Counted from the stretch's first letter, positions 9,215 through 18,393 are shown. The stretch: 64,000 nt of DNA from Deltaproteobacteria bacterium (GCA_003696955.1 RFGU01000026.1:1-64000); one strand, 5' to 3'. Numbers and translations: made by a program. Notes: generated by a model not told the origin, from the letters alone.

Positions 9215-10963
9215 ATGGACGGTCCGCCCCCCGATTTCGAAACCGTCGCAAGTCTCCTCCGCGCCCACGAGGTGGGACGCAGGGCGCACATCGAGACGCC
9301 CTTCGGTCGCCGCCTGGTCGCGTACGCCGACCTGACCGCCACGGGCCGCTACCTCCACTTCGTGGAGGCGTGGATCCGTCGGGTCCGGCCCTTCTACGCC
9401 AACACGCACACGGCCGTCTCGTCCACGGGCAGGATCCTCACCGAACTGCGCGAGCAGGCCCGCGAGGTGGTGCGGCGCGGCGTCGGTGCGGGCCCGGACG
9501 ACCTGGTTCTCTTCTGCGGGGCGGGCGCCACCGCGGCGATCAACAAGCTCGTAGGGCTCCTCGGCTGGAAGATCCCCGAGCCCCTCGACCGCGCCTACGA
9601 CCTGTCGTCGCGGATCCCGCCGAACGAGCGCCCGCTCGTCCTCCTCGGTCCCTACGAGCATCACTCGAACGAGCTGCCCTGGGTCGAGTCGGTGGCGGAC
9701 GTCGTGGAGGTGGGGCTCGACGACGATGGGCGCGTCGATCTGTCCGACCTCGAGGCCAAGCTCGAGGCCCACGCCGACCGTCCCGTCAAGCTCGGCAGCT
9801 TCTCTGCGGCGTCCAACGTGACCGGCGTGCTCACGGACGTCCATGCCGTGGCGCGGCGCTTGCACGCCCACGGTGCCTACGCCTGCTTCGACTTCGCCGC
9901 AGCCGGACCGTACGTCCCCATCGAGATGCACCCCCAAGACGACCCGGCCGGGCATCTCGATGCGGTGTACCTTTCCTGCCACAAGTTCATCGGCGGACCG
10001 GAGGCGTCGGGTGTGCTCGTGGTGAAGCGGGATCTCGTGCGCAGCCGCGTGCCCGAGCGGCCGGGCGGCGGGACGGTGGCCTACGTCGCGGCCGCGGATC
10101 ACGACGCCATCGACTACCTGTCCAATCCCGTCGAGCGCGAGGAGGGGGGGACGCCGGACATCATGGGGGATCTTCGGGCCGGGGCCGCCATGCTCGTCAA
10201 GGCCATGGTGGGTGCCGACCGCATCCTCGAGCACGAACGGTCCCTGGCGCGCGCAGGGCTCGAGCGCTTGCGCCGCCACCCGAAGGTGCGGATCCTCGGA
10301 CCTGCGGACGCGGACCGGTTGGCGATCCTGTCGTTCAACATCGACGGGCTCCACCACGATCTCGTCAGCGCGCTGCTCGATCACCTCTTCGGGATCCAGA
10401 ATCGGGCGGGTTGTTCGTGCGCCGGTCCCTATGGTCACCGCTTGCTCGGCATCGACCGGGCGACATCGGAACGCTACCGTCGGCTCATCGCCCGGGGCGT
10501 CGAGGGCATCAAGCCCGGTTGGGTGCGCCTTACGCTGCCGTTCTACGCGTCGCCCGAGGACGTGGAGTTCCTCTTGTCGGCGGTGGAGTTCGTGGCGGAC
10601 CACGGCCGGACCTTCGTGCCTCTCTACGAACTCGATTGGAGCACCGGGGTCTGGCACCACCGGGAACGTCCCCAACCCGACTTCTGGCCCATCGATCTGT
10701 CGGTGGAAGCGCTCGCCGAGGCGGCGCACAGCTTCGCCGCGGGCGATCACGAGGCGCCCATTCGCGAGGCGGAGATCGCGGCCGAGCGGGCCCGGTACTT
10801 CGAGCATGCTCACCGCCTCGTCGGCCACCTCGAGCGCCGCTGGGCGCAGACGCGGCTTACGTGGAATCGCCCCACCGGCGACGCGGAGATCGACGCCCTG
10901 CGTTGGTTCGACTACGTGTACGACCGCGGGCTCGACCTGGACGCGCCGGCGGCCTCGGCATGA
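9215..10963 (+). CDS. Cysteine-desulfurase-like class V aminotransferase with long C-terminal extension
   Basis: A PLP enzyme of 582 residues, well above the roughly 400 of SufS/NifS. The PLP lysine is Lys257 in SCHKFIGGP, preceded by the AYACFDFAAAGPY segment that binds the cofactor. The small-domain cysteine motif GCSCAGPYG holds Cys400 and Cys402, one of which is placed like the persulfide-forming Cys of desulfurases. After about residue 460 comes a region of more than 110 residues rich in Trp/Glu/Arg that I do not recognise. Start: ATG 9215, with TACGCT ending 7 nt upstream; GTG 9209 is possible. It follows the rhodanese-MoeB gene by 121 bases, which suggests it supplies sulfur to it. The substrate is not proven and could be another cysteine-like compound. 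Confidence 0.85.
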   Translation: MDGPPPDFETVASLLRAHEVGRRAHIETPFGRRLVAYADLTATGRYLHFVEAWIRRVRPFYANTHTAVSSTGRILTELREQAREVVRRGVGAGPDDLVLFCGAGATAAINKLVGLLGWKIPEPLDRAYDLSSRIPPNERPLVLLGPYEHHSNELPWVESVADVVEVGLDDDGRVDLSDLEAKLEAHADRPVKLGSFSAASNVTGVLTDVHAVARRLHAHGAYACFDFAAAGPYVPIEMHPQDDPAGHLDAVYLSCHKFIGGPEASGVLVVKRDLVRSRVPERPGGGTVAYVAAADHDAIDYLSNPVEREEGGTPDIMGDLRAGAAMLVKAMVGADRILEHERSLARAGLERLRRHPKVRILGPADADRLAILSFNIDGLHHDLVSALLDHLFGIQNRAGCSCAGPYGHRLLGIDRATSERYRRLIARGVEGIKPGWVRLTLPFYASPEDVEFLLSAVEFVADHGRTFVPLYELDWSTGVWHHRERPQPDFWPIDLSVEALAEAAHSFAAGDHEAPIREAEIAAERARYFEHAHRLVGHLERRWAQTRLTWNRPTGDAEIDALRWFDYVYDRGLDLDAPAASA

Positions 10964-10993
10964 AGCGCCCGTCGTGGCACGCGCCGGAGCGCT

Positions 10994-13312
10994 CTACGAC
11001 CTACGGGCCCGGCGGTCCTGGAGGATCGCCCGAAAGTAGTACGTCACCTTGACGATGAGTTCGTGATAGGGGGAGGAGAGGGCCTGGCTTCCGAACGGCA
11101 CCTGGGTCCGATAGACGACGAAGATGTCGCTTCCGGGCAGGTAGCGTGCACGTAGCCGGGACTGCAGGCCGAAGCCCTCGTTGCCGGGCGAAAGGTCGAG
11201 CCGCACCATGTTGTCGATGGCGACGTTGGGGGTAAACGCGATGGTCAGCGACCCGTTGGCGTAACCGAAATCGAAGGACTGGTCGCGCTTGCCCACGTAG
11301 CCCACCACGTGGTCGTAGCCGCCGTCGATGGTGACGTGCGGGCCCATGCGGATCGTTGCGCGTACCGATGGACGGTGGATGATCCCATCGAAGGCCTCGC
11401 GTACGCCATAGCCCACCCGAAACTGAACGGGTCGTCTTCCGCCGAGGCGAAACGATGCGTTCTGGGTCATGCCGCTGTAGAGCCGCGCCGGGACCTCGTA
11501 GCCGAAGAGGACGAACGGCATCTGTACGTCGTCGCGCAAGTGCCCGACGGAGTAGTTCAGTTGGGCGCCGGCCCGCCAGACGAAGGAGATGCGCCCCGAC
11601 ACCGTTTGGGTCAGCAGGCGCCCGTAGTCGGGCGAAACGTCGGCCGCGTACGTGGGCCCGATGGCGATTTCACGCAGCCCCAGGTCGCGGGGGCGCGGCA
11701 CGAAATCGATCCCCGCCTCGTGACGTCCGGTGCCCGGTCGCCGGTAGAATCCGAGGGGCGCTTCGAAGTTTCGCGTGCTGTACAGCCACGAGGTGCGCGG
11801 TCGTACGTAGAGGCCGCGGTACGTCACGCTGGCGTAGGCCGTGGTGCCCATGGTCGTGCGCGCGGGCGATGCGGGTGCGGCGAGGGCCGAGCCCGTCTCG
11901 TCGAAGGTGCCCGTCGATGCAGGGTGTCGCACCCAACTGCCGGCGACGAAGCCATATCCCTGTACGCGTCCGTCGCGGGAGATGAGCTGGGCGTCGATGC
12001 CACCCGACGCCGAGTCCGATGCATGGTCGCCGAACACATAGTTGCCGAGGGCCATCACGCCGACGTTCACGGTGTCGGTGGCCTGGACCCGAAGCCGCCC
12101 CACCGTCGTGCTGGTCGGGTCGGCGTCGGGAAGGCCCCGGACGGGGTCCTCCTTCGAGCCGAGGGTCTGGACGTGGAGCACGCCGAAGGAGACGGGGCCT
12201 TCTCGCCCGTAGCCCTTGAGGCCTCCGGCGATGGCGACCGGCTTGCGGTCGACGAGCCCGATCCGCCGCGAGAAGAAGAGTTGCGCCTGGCCGGGGACGC
12301 CGAAGTTGAAGGTGTCGAGCCCGTTGATGAAGAACGGGCGTCGCTCGGGGAAGAAGAGGGGGAAACGGTCGCTCGCCACCTGCACGTTGTCCACCTCGAC
12401 CTGGGCGAAGTCGGTGAGCAACGTGCCTTCGACGTAGGAGGCGGTACCGAGCTGGACGCGCACGTTGCCCCCGGCCGCCACGTTGGGACGCTTGCGGGGG
12501 TCGGCCGAGAAGGTGGGGCGAAAGTCGGTGCGACCGAGCACGTAGGGGACGAATTCGATGGCGCGCCCGCTACGGATGCCTTCGATGCCCTCGAGTACAC
12601 CGAAGTTGCTCGCCGACGCGGGGCTCGCGGGGGGCACGATGAGGCGCCAGTCGTAGGTGGCGTTGCGGTCGGCGTGGTCCCGGGAGATGTCGAACCCCAT
12701 GTGGGTGCTCTGGGTACCCCGCACGCCCAACGTGGCGAACGGAATGCGAAACTCCGCCTGGTAGCCCGTCGCCGTCCGCCGGGTCTTGGCTTCCCAGACG
12801 CCGTCCCACTGGCCGAGAAAGACCCGGCCGTCCTCGAGGGCGAGCGAATCGATCTGGGCTCCGGCGGCGTTGATCCCAAATACGTAGGCGGTGCGCCGGT
12901 CGTGGAGCGGATCGATCTTCAGGACGATGTCGTCGTCGTCGTAGATCCCGAAGCTGTCCCGTCGCAGGGTCCGCACGCGAATCGATGCGGGGGGCATCTC
13001 GACGTACACGAACACGTAGAGCGCACGGTCGTCGTAGGCCACCTGGAATGCCGTGCGCACGGGGGGGTGGCCGCCGAGTTCGGGTTGTCGTTCGACGAAG
13101 CGGTCGTCGACCGGCGCACGCCGCCACACCTCGTCGTCGGGGCGCCCGTCGATGCGGACGCGGGTGCGGGCGCGTGTCGCCCGGTAGGTGCGTTCGTAGG
13201 CATGGAGCGCGTCGGCCGATGGGCCGGCAACCGCCGCGGGCGTTGCGCTCGAGATCGTCGCCACAGCCGCCGCGCAGAGGGCGGCCCGGGCAGGGGGGGC
13301 GGAGACGAACAC
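10994..13312 (-). CDS. DUF5916 protein: N-terminal carbohydrate-binding-like domain plus outer-membrane barrel
   Basis: An exported protein of 772 residues starting at GTG. An Ala-rich signal peptide (about residues 1-30) is followed by a CBM9-like sandwich (about 45-210; RIDGRPDDEVWRRAP, then YDDRALYVFVYVEM and the DDDDIVLKIDP segment). The rest fits the DUF5916 barrel region, with the typical FPERRPFFINGLDTF and FFSRRIGL motifs around residues 325-350 and many alternating strands to the aromatic-rich end (VKVTYYFRAI). The family is common in Bacteroidetes and myxobacteria; it is presumed to be in the outer membrane and its function is unknown. The gene stands alone, facing away from the structured gap at 13313-14010. 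Confidence 0.88.
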   Translation of the reverse strand: MFVSAPPARAALCAAAVATISSATPAAVAGPSADALHAYERTYRATRARTRVRIDGRPDDEVWRRAPVDDRFVERQPELGGHPPVRTAFQVAYDDRALYVFVYVEMPPASIRVRTLRRDSFGIYDDDDIVLKIDPLHDRRTAYVFGINAAGAQIDSLALEDGRVFLGQWDGVWEAKTRRTATGYQAEFRIPFATLGVRGTQSTHMGFDISRDHADRNATYDWRLIVPPASPASASNFGVLEGIEGIRSGRAIEFVPYVLGRTDFRPTFSADPRKRPNVAAGGNVRVQLGTASYVEGTLLTDFAQVEVDNVQVASDRFPLFFPERRPFFINGLDTFNFGVPGQAQLFFSRRIGLVDRKPVAIAGGLKGYGREGPVSFGVLHVQTLGSKEDPVRGLPDADPTSTTVGRLRVQATDTVNVGVMALGNYVFGDHASDSASGGIDAQLISRDGRVQGYGFVAGSWVRHPASTGTFDETGSALAAPASPARTTMGTTAYASVTYRGLYVRPRTSWLYSTRNFEAPLGFYRRPGTGRHEAGIDFVPRPRDLGLREIAIGPTYAADVSPDYGRLLTQTVSGRISFVWRAGAQLNYSVGHLRDDVQMPFVLFGYEVPARLYSGMTQNASFRLGGRRPVQFRVGYGVREAFDGIIHRPSVRATIRMGPHVTIDGGYDHVVGYVGKRDQSFDFGYANGSLTIAFTPNVAIDNMVRLDLSPGNEGFGLQSRLRARYLPGSDIFVVYRTQVPFGSQALSSPYHELIVKVTYYFRAILQDRRARRS

Positions 13313-13405
13313 GCGGAGGCGGAGGGTTGCACGACGTGGGGCGAAAAGCGCGCAGCCTCGAGGGAGTGTCGCCAGGGGCGGATACGGGCAATTTGGGGAT
13401 GTGTT

Positions 13406-13441
13406 GTGAGATACCTCACTCTACTCGGCGCTGCGGAGTAG
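13406..13441. promoter_or_regulatory. Two adjacent small inverted repeats in a gene-free gap
   Basis: GTGAG-ATAC-CTCAC (13406-13419) is a perfect short inverted repeat such as a dimeric regulator might bind. Directly after it, CTACTC (13421-13426) and GAGTAG (13436-13441) pair around a 9-nt loop. The surrounding sequence is more A/T-rich than its neighbours. They lie about 100 bases upstream of the DUF5916 start on the minus strand and about 100 bases upstream of the candidate RNA on the plus strand, and could control either. Binding is an inference. Confidence 0.35.
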
Positions 13442-13541
13442 AAACCCACAAAAACGAAGTTCCCTGCGTAGGATCGTGCGCACTAGGCCTGGGGCCCGGG
13501 AGCCTCATCGTGTGGGGGGAAGAAAAAATCCCTGGCAGGGC

Positions 13542-13887
13542 CCCAGTGGCCTGGGTATAAAGGCCTCGTCGCGTGAGGCTTGGCTGGCCGGGCCCCCATC
13601 CCCCCTTCCGCATCCTACCGGCCAGCCAAGCCCCCGACCTTTATGCGCGCGGTAGGTTTCGTTGGAATTGGTAGATAAGCCGGCGAGGACCGGGGCACAC
13701 GCACCGAACCAAACACGCGCCGGCCCGACGAGGCGAGGTCCCCCTGGTCATCCCCTCGCGCTGCGCACACGCGCACTCGTCGGACCGGATCCCGACCTTG
13801 GTTGTCCCCGCGGACCGGCATGCCGGCCGCTGTCGTGGGTTCGACACCGGTCGTCGTTTCAATTCCGGCCGCTGGGTCCATTTTTTT
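13542..13887 (+). ncRNA. Candidate structured non-coding RNA, about 345 nt, novel
   Basis: No gene fits here, yet the sequence folds into nested perfect stems. The ends close on each other: CCCAGTGGCC (13542-13551) with GGCCGCTGGG (13867-13876), 10 bp with one G-U pair. Inside, ATAAAGG (13557-13563) pairs with CCTTTAT (13638-13644) and encloses a 14-bp hairpin (13578-13591 with 13618-13631; 26-nt C-rich loop). A second unit is a tight three-way junction: CCGACGAG (13725-13732) with CTCGTCGG (13776-13783), holding GCGAGG/CCTCGC (13733-13738/13754-13759) and TGCGC-ACAC-GCGCA (13762-13775). The 3' end runs into TTTTTTT (13881-13887). The A6 run at 13523-13528 would serve as a T-run for the other strand, so the direction is uncertain; the G-U pair in the closing stem favours plus. 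RNase P, tmRNA and 4.5S signatures are absent. Confidence 0.55.
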
Positions 13888-14010
13888 CGAGGGGCGCATC
13901 CTCGGGCGTCGGCCGCACGAAGCCGCGCGAATGCCGCGTCGTGGGCAGGTAGGACGAGGAAGGCGGCGCACTGGCGAAGGAGCGGCGGCAGGCGCAAGTT
14001 TGCAGCGCCG

Positions 14011-14946
14011 ATGGACCCGACCACAGACCTGCGCAGCGCGCTGCTCTACGCCCTCAAACCGGCGAGCTGGAGCAAACTCGCCGTTCCGGGGCTGCTCGGC
14101 ACCGCCGTCGGGGTCGCCTCCGCGGGGCGGATCGATCTATCGGCCGCCGCGTTCGGGTGGGCATACACGGCGTTGCTGCTCGTCGGCATCGTGTTGCTCA
14201 ACGACTGGGCCGACGTGGACGTCGATGCGCTCAAGCGCAGGATGTTCCCCGAAGCCGGCTCCCCCAAGACCATCCCAGATGGGATCCTGTCGCGGCAGAC
14301 GGTCTTTCGTCTCGGAGCTGGCGGCCTGTTGGGGGCTTTCGGGACGTGTGTCTGGCTCGCGGGATGGTACGGGCGAACCGAGATCCTGGCGGTCGGGGGG
14401 CTGGGCATCGGCCTGTTCGTGGCCTACAGCCTGCCGCCGGTACGGATCAACGCACACGGCGGCGGGGAGGTGCTCGAAGCCCTCGGCGTCGGGATCGTGC
14501 TGCCCACCTACCACGCCTTGCTGCAACACGAGGGGCTCGCCCTCGAGCACCTGCTGCCCTTCGTTCCGTACGCGATGTTGTCCATGGCCAGCGCCATCGC
14601 CAGCGGTCTTGCCGACGAGCGCAGCGATCGGCGCGGCGGCAAGGTCACGGTGGTCACCACCTGGGGCAATCGGCGGGCGCGTCGAGCCACCGAGGCGGCG
14701 TGGATCGCCGGCACGCTGGCCTACGGACTGTTGCCGCCCCTCGCTCCCGAACTCGTCACGCCGTGGGCGGCCTTCGCCGCGGGCGGCACGAGTCTGTTCT
14801 TCGGGCGCACGATGCTGGCGTGGAGCGACGCGGCCACGCCCGAGGCCTGGGGCCCCTTGCGACGATACAAGGGCGCACTGCATCGGGCGATCTGGGGCAG
14901 CGGCGCCGTCTTGGCCCTGGGCATCGCGTTGGGCGCCGTGTCGTGA
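14011..14946 (+). CDS. UbiA-family prenyltransferase
   Basis: An integral membrane enzyme of 311 residues that attaches a prenyl chain to an aromatic or other acceptor. It carries both Asp-rich motifs of the family: NDWADVDVDALKRR (near residues 68-81) and DERSDRRGGK (near 205-214), which bind the diphosphate through magnesium. About eight or nine hydrophobic helices surround them, and the YSLPPVRI segment after the fifth matches the family. The frame is open far upstream through the candidate RNA, but the similarity and the ATG at 14011 mark the real start. The acceptor (menaquinone, chlorophyll-like or other) cannot be told from the sequence. An unknown gene follows after 64 bases. Confidence 0.92.
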   Translation: MDPTTDLRSALLYALKPASWSKLAVPGLLGTAVGVASAGRIDLSAAAFGWAYTALLLVGIVLLNDWADVDVDALKRRMFPEAGSPKTIPDGILSRQTVFRLGAGGLLGAFGTCVWLAGWYGRTEILAVGGLGIGLFVAYSLPPVRINAHGGGEVLEALGVGIVLPTYHALLQHEGLALEHLLPFVPYAMLSMASAIASGLADERSDRRGGKVTVVTTWGNRRARRATEAAWIAGTLAYGLLPPLAPELVTPWAAFAAGGTSLFFGRTMLAWSDAATPEAWGPLRRYKGALHRAIWGSGAVLALGIALGAVS

Positions 14947-15010
14947 CCGCGGGGCCGCGGTCGTCGAGTCGGGCGAACCGGACGGCGTTTCGCGTTACCC
15001 TGCCGCCGCC

Positions 15011-15718
15011 GTGCTCTCCGCCGACCTCCGACGTCGACTCGAACGGCTCGAGGCCGAGCTTCCCGCTCGGCGTTCCGTGGTGCGGACCCGAGGTCGGGCG
15101 ACGCCGGCCGCGGATCTGATCGATCGGCTCGCCGACGATGCGTCGACGGCACGCGCCCTCGCGGATGGGATCGAAGCCGTGCTGGTCGCGATCGCACGGA
15201 ACTTCCCCGACAATCTCTATGCCGACCTCGACCGCCTGATCGGGACGATGGCCGAGCGCCTGCGCGAAGGTGGATCCGATGCGCTCGAGCCCTACGTCGC
15301 GGACGTGGTGGCCGTGCACGAGCGGTTCGGTTGCCATGGGCCCATCCGGTTCCGATACGTCCACGATTTCCTCTATGGGTTCGATTGGGCGCGGTGGGTC
15401 CGGCGGGACGTGCGGGGGCGAAGTGGCGTCGACCCCTACGCGCCCGGCTTCGTGCGGCGCATGCTGGCCCGGGGGGCCGAGCTCGAGGCGGAGATCGAGC
15501 GGAACGGGCCGATCTACCGAAGGCTCGCGGGATCCGACTACCGCAACCCCTTTCGATTCTCCCGCGAGCCCGAGGTGGAGGCGGCCGTGTTCGCACGGAT
15601 GGCCGCCGACGGGAACCTGCCCGTCGAGGCCCACGTCGTCGGCGGGGCCGCGCGGGCGGATCGGGATTTCGAGGCGCTGCGAAGGGCCTACGTCGACCGC
15701 CTCGTGGAACGTCACTGA
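15011..15718 (+). CDS. Hypothetical protein
   Basis: A soluble protein of 235 residues from GTG 15011, chosen because TACCCT (14996-15001) ends 9 nt before it and no earlier start is better. It is rich in Arg and Glu, with a helical N-terminus (LRRRLERLEAELPAR), a middle block with DNLYADLDRLIGTMAERL, and a striking aromatic block (IRFRYVHDFLYGFDWARWV) near residues 115-133. I see no signal peptide, helix anchor or catalytic motif and do not recognise the family. It follows the UbiA gene by 64 bases and its stop overlaps the 3' end of the opposite gene by 7 bases. Confidence 0.7.
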   Translation: MLSADLRRRLERLEAELPARRSVVRTRGRATPAADLIDRLADDASTARALADGIEAVLVAIARNFPDNLYADLDRLIGTMAERLREGGSDALEPYVADVVAVHERFGCHGPIRFRYVHDFLYGFDWARWVRRDVRGRSGVDPYAPGFVRRMLARGAELEAEIERNGPIYRRLAGSDYRNPFRFSREPEVEAAVFARMAADGNLPVEAHVVGGAARADRDFEALRRAYVDRLVERH

Positions 15719-18393
15719 CCCGCGCCCGCGCCTCCGAGGAGGTCGCGCACGGCATCGGTGTCGCCGCGACGGGCGAGGAGGCTGGCGTAGAACCGCACCA
15801 GCTCGACATCGTCGGGAGCGCGCTCGATCATGAGGGGAAGCACGCGGTCGGCCGTCGCCGGATCGCGTAGGGACGCCTGGAGGAGCATCCCCCTGGCCGG
15901 ACGGAACTCGGGCGCGATCTCGTAGGCCGAAAGGTACGCATCGACGGCAGCGCGTGGGACATCCGCATCGGGCTCGGCGGTCCGCACGAGTTCGCCACGC
16001 AGGTAGAGCCGCAGGGCCCGGGCGAATCGGTCGGCCTCGGCGGCCCACGCCTCGGCATCGTCGCCGTGGATCTCCGCGGGTTTCGGCGGCTCGGACAAGG
16101 CGAGGAGGCGGGCCACGTTCTCCGGCCCGCGCGGGATCGTGCGCGGGCGCCTCGGCGCGAGCAGCGTGATGCGCTGGTTGCGGTCGGTGTTGGCCGGGGC
16201 CCCCTCGGCGAGGGTGCGCAAGGCGTCGGGGCCGAGTAGGCGCGCGGCCAGGACGTCTCGAACGTCCGCCATGAGGAGCTCGCGGTATACGGGGTGGGAG
16301 GCGAGCCGGGCAGCGATGCGTTCGGGGGCGAGATCGATCCCGCCCGCCGCAAGCGCGAGGGCGGGGGTCTCGACGTTGTAGATCCCGAGGAAACCGTGAG
16401 CCTCCCCGAACACGTCGAGGAAGGTGCGTGTGACGATGCGCAGATCCTCGAAGGCGAACTGGTGGAGTGGCAGCCACTGCACGAATACGCCGCCTTCGGC
16501 CAGCCGGTCCCGGACGTGCTCGAAGTGTTCGCGGGCATACAACGAACCCGCGCCGTCCCGTTCGGGATGGAAGAGGTCGGCCACGATCACGTCGAAGCGC
16601 CGCCGCTCCCCGGCGACGAACCTGCGGGCATCGGCGGCCACGAGCCGAACGTCCGGGTCCTCGGCAAGACCTCCGTTCGTGGCCGCGAAGTAGGGCAACA
16701 TCTCGAGGACGGCCGGCACCAACTCCACGCCGGTGGCCGAAACGCCTTCGTAGGTCGTGACCGCGCCCATGGTGGCCCCCGTGCCCACACCGAGGTAGAG
16801 GACTTCGGCGGGCGCGGGGTGCAAGAGGAGCGGCAGGTGCCCCATGCGCCGCTCCCCGAAGGCCAGGGCTCCGCCCATGCGATATCGCTTGCCCACCTGA
16901 AGACGCCGCAGGGGCGGGTCGCGGGGGGCGTCCTGGCCCGCGAACTCGCTGACGAGCACGAGGCCCATGGCGGTCTCGCGGCGTTCGAGTTCCTTCCAAT
17001 CCGGGTCGGGCGCGACCAGGACCAACGACCTGGGCCCGACCACCGTGGCGGCGAACAAAAGGGCGATCCCGCCGATCTTTGCGCCGATGCCGAACCGGCG
17101 AAAGTACGTGAAGAAAAGAAAGACGGCGCCGTAGCCATAGGCCACCGCATAGAGGGCATCGGCGTATCCGAAGCGGTCGATGGCCCACAGGCCGAAGACG
17201 AAGGGCGCGACGGCGCTTCCGAGGGTGTTCGCGGCGTAGATCCGTCCGACGCCGCGATGGGGCACGAGCCCCACCAGGTGCGCGAAGGAAAGCCCCATCA
17301 GGAACGTCGGGAGGGCGAAGACGATGGCGGCGCAGGCGGCTTCCACCGCGGAGCGCTGCCAGGTGTTCGCATCCGTCCGAGCCCACACCTCGAAGACGCT
17401 TGGCACGAAGGTGGCCGCATGGGCGGCGAGCGGGACGGCGAGGCCGAGGAGTACGAGCAGGGCCGCGAGCACGGTGGCGGGACGGCCGTTTCTGGCGCGC
17501 GCCGCCAGGGGAGCGTAGGCCCTCGATCCGGCCCAGGTACCCGCCAGGTAGACGGCCAGGACGGCTGCGAACGTATAGATCGTGCCGTCGAAGACCTGTC
17601 CGAGCACGTCCACGAGTACGACCTCGAGCCCGACGCCGAGTGCGCCCGTCCCGAACGCCACGACGTACAGCACCCAGGTCTCGTCCGCGACGTGGGGATC
17701 CGGATCCGCCGCCGTGTTCAGATCGAACGGGACGTCGTCCGAGGGGGTCGCAGGGACGTTCGTCCGGCGCGCGACGTTACGGGCGATCCCGGCGGCTGCG
17801 AGGCCGAGGGCGGCGCACGCCAGGCCACCGCCCCACATCCCGAGTGCGGGTAGCAAGAGGTGGATCGTCGCCAGGACCCCGACGACCGCGCCGAGGGTGT
17901 TGGCGGCGTAGAGGAACGCGACGCCCCTGCCGTCGTCGTCGCGCACGAGTCGTCGCCGCGCCTCGACGAGGGCCGGAAAGGTGGCGCCCATGGCGAAGGT
18001 GGCGGGCACGAGCACGGCACCGGCCACCGCCGTGTGGACGAAGACCGCGACGGGATTCGCCCGGTCCGCTGCGTCGGGGCCGAGCCACACCGGAAGAAGA
18101 TCCGCAAGGGGCGGAAGTACCAGCGGGGCCAGTACGGCGAAGAGCGCGACGACGATCTCGAGGCGGGCGAAGGCACCGAGGGGATCGGGCGAGCGCCGCA
18201 TCCGCCCGTGCAGCACCGCTGCACCGAGGGCCATGCCGCCGAAGAACCCGCCGAGGACGCCGAGGACGCCGAGCATCTCGTGGCCGAGGGCGGCCGACAG
18301 GAGACGGGTCCATACGATTTCGTTGCCGAGGGCGGCCGCGCCCGAGAGCACGAAGGCGGCGGCGAGTGCTCGGTCGGTGGGGGGCCGGGACAT
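15712..18393 (-). CDS. Fused multi-helix membrane protein / spermidine-synthase-like protein
   Basis: A protein of 893 residues. The first about 470 residues hold around twelve hydrophobic helices in two similar halves, each containing an AANTLG(A/S) motif ([11 protein letters not shown] and [11 protein letters not shown]), as in the MFS-like membrane part of these fusions. Then comes a Rossmann fold of the spermidine synthase family: [15 protein letters not shown] (nucleotide/decarboxy-SAM loop), [11 protein letters not shown], and [13 protein letters not shown] where the family has its catalytic Asp. The last 180 residues are helical and look like tetratricopeptide-type repeats. The actual product is unknown; many such fusions have no proven aminopropyl-transfer activity. 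I chose ATG 18393 over ATG 18408, which is inside a TATGCT hexamer. Confidence 0.85.
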   Translation of the reverse strand: MSRPPTDRALAAAFVLSGAAALGNEIVWTRLLSAALGHEMLGVLGVLGGFFGGMALGAAVLHGRMRRSPDPLGAFARLEIVVALFAVLAPLVLPPLADLLPVWLGPDAADRANPVAVFVHTAVAGAVLVPATFAMGATFPALVEARRRLVRDDDGRGVAFLYAANTLGAVVGVLATIHLLLPALGMWGGGLACAALGLAAAGIARNVARRTNVPATPSDDVPFDLNTAADPDPHVADETWVLYVVAFGTGALGVGLEVVLVDVLGQVFDGTIYTFAAVLAVYLAGTWAGSRAYAPLAARARNGRPATVLAALLVLLGLAVPLAAHAATFVPSVFEVWARTDANTWQRSAVEAACAAIVFALPTFLMGLSFAHLVGLVPHRGVGRIYAANTLGSAVAPFVFGLWAIDRFGYADALYAVAYGYGAVFLFFTYFRRFGIGAKIGGIALLFAATVVGPRSLVLVAPDPDWKELERRETAMGLVLVSEFAGQDAPRDPPLRRLQVGKRYRMGGALAFGERRMGHLPLLLHPAPAEVLYLGVGTGATMGAVTTYEGVSATGVELVPAVLEMLPYFAATNGGLAEDPDVRLVAADARRFVAGERRRFDVIVADLFHPERDGAGSLYAREHFEHVRDRLAEGGVFVQWLPLHQFAFEDLRIVTRTFLDVFGEAHGFLGIYNVETPALALAAGGIDLAPERIAARLASHPVYRELLMADVRDVLAARLLGPDALRTLAEGAPANTDRNQRITLLAPRRPRTIPRGPENVARLLALSEPPKPAEIHGDDAEAWAAEADRFARALRLYLRGELVRTAEPDADVPRAAVDAYLSAYEIAPEFRPARGMLLQASLRDPATADRVLPLMIERAPDDVELVRFYASLLARRGDTDAVRDLLGGAGAGQ

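Noticed and set aside
9151-11052. Open frame overlapping the cysteine-desulfurase-like gene in another frame
   Set aside because: Composition dominated by Arg/Gly/Ala and no motif; the PLP enzyme in the other frame has conserved residues throughout.
13556-13561. TATAAA as a promoter -10 box
   Set aside because: It pairs with CCTTTAT (13638-13644) as part of a stem of the candidate RNA and has no matching -35; it is more likely an internal structural element.
13664-13675. GGAATTGGTAGA, identical to the D-loop of many tRNA-Leu genes
   Set aside because: No acceptor pairing, no 5+7+5 anticodon arm and no T-arm follow at the right distance on the plus strand; it lies inside the candidate structured RNA and is probably chance.
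13542-13880. tmRNA: closing stem, TTCAATTC T-loop-like sequence and a 3' TCCA
   Set aside because: The T-arm lacks the G-C closing pair, there is no TTCGAC D-loop analogue and no tag reading frame ending in Ala-Ala plus stop on either strand.
13542-13887. RNase P RNA, 4.5S RNA or a retron msr-msd
   Set aside because: The GAAAGTCC core of RNase P and the GGAAGCAGCC core of 4.5S are absent, and no reverse transcriptase gene lies anywhere near for a retron.
13798-14010. N-terminal extension of the UbiA protein
   Set aside because: It would translate through the candidate RNA and its T-run, adding 71 residues that no UbiA protein has.
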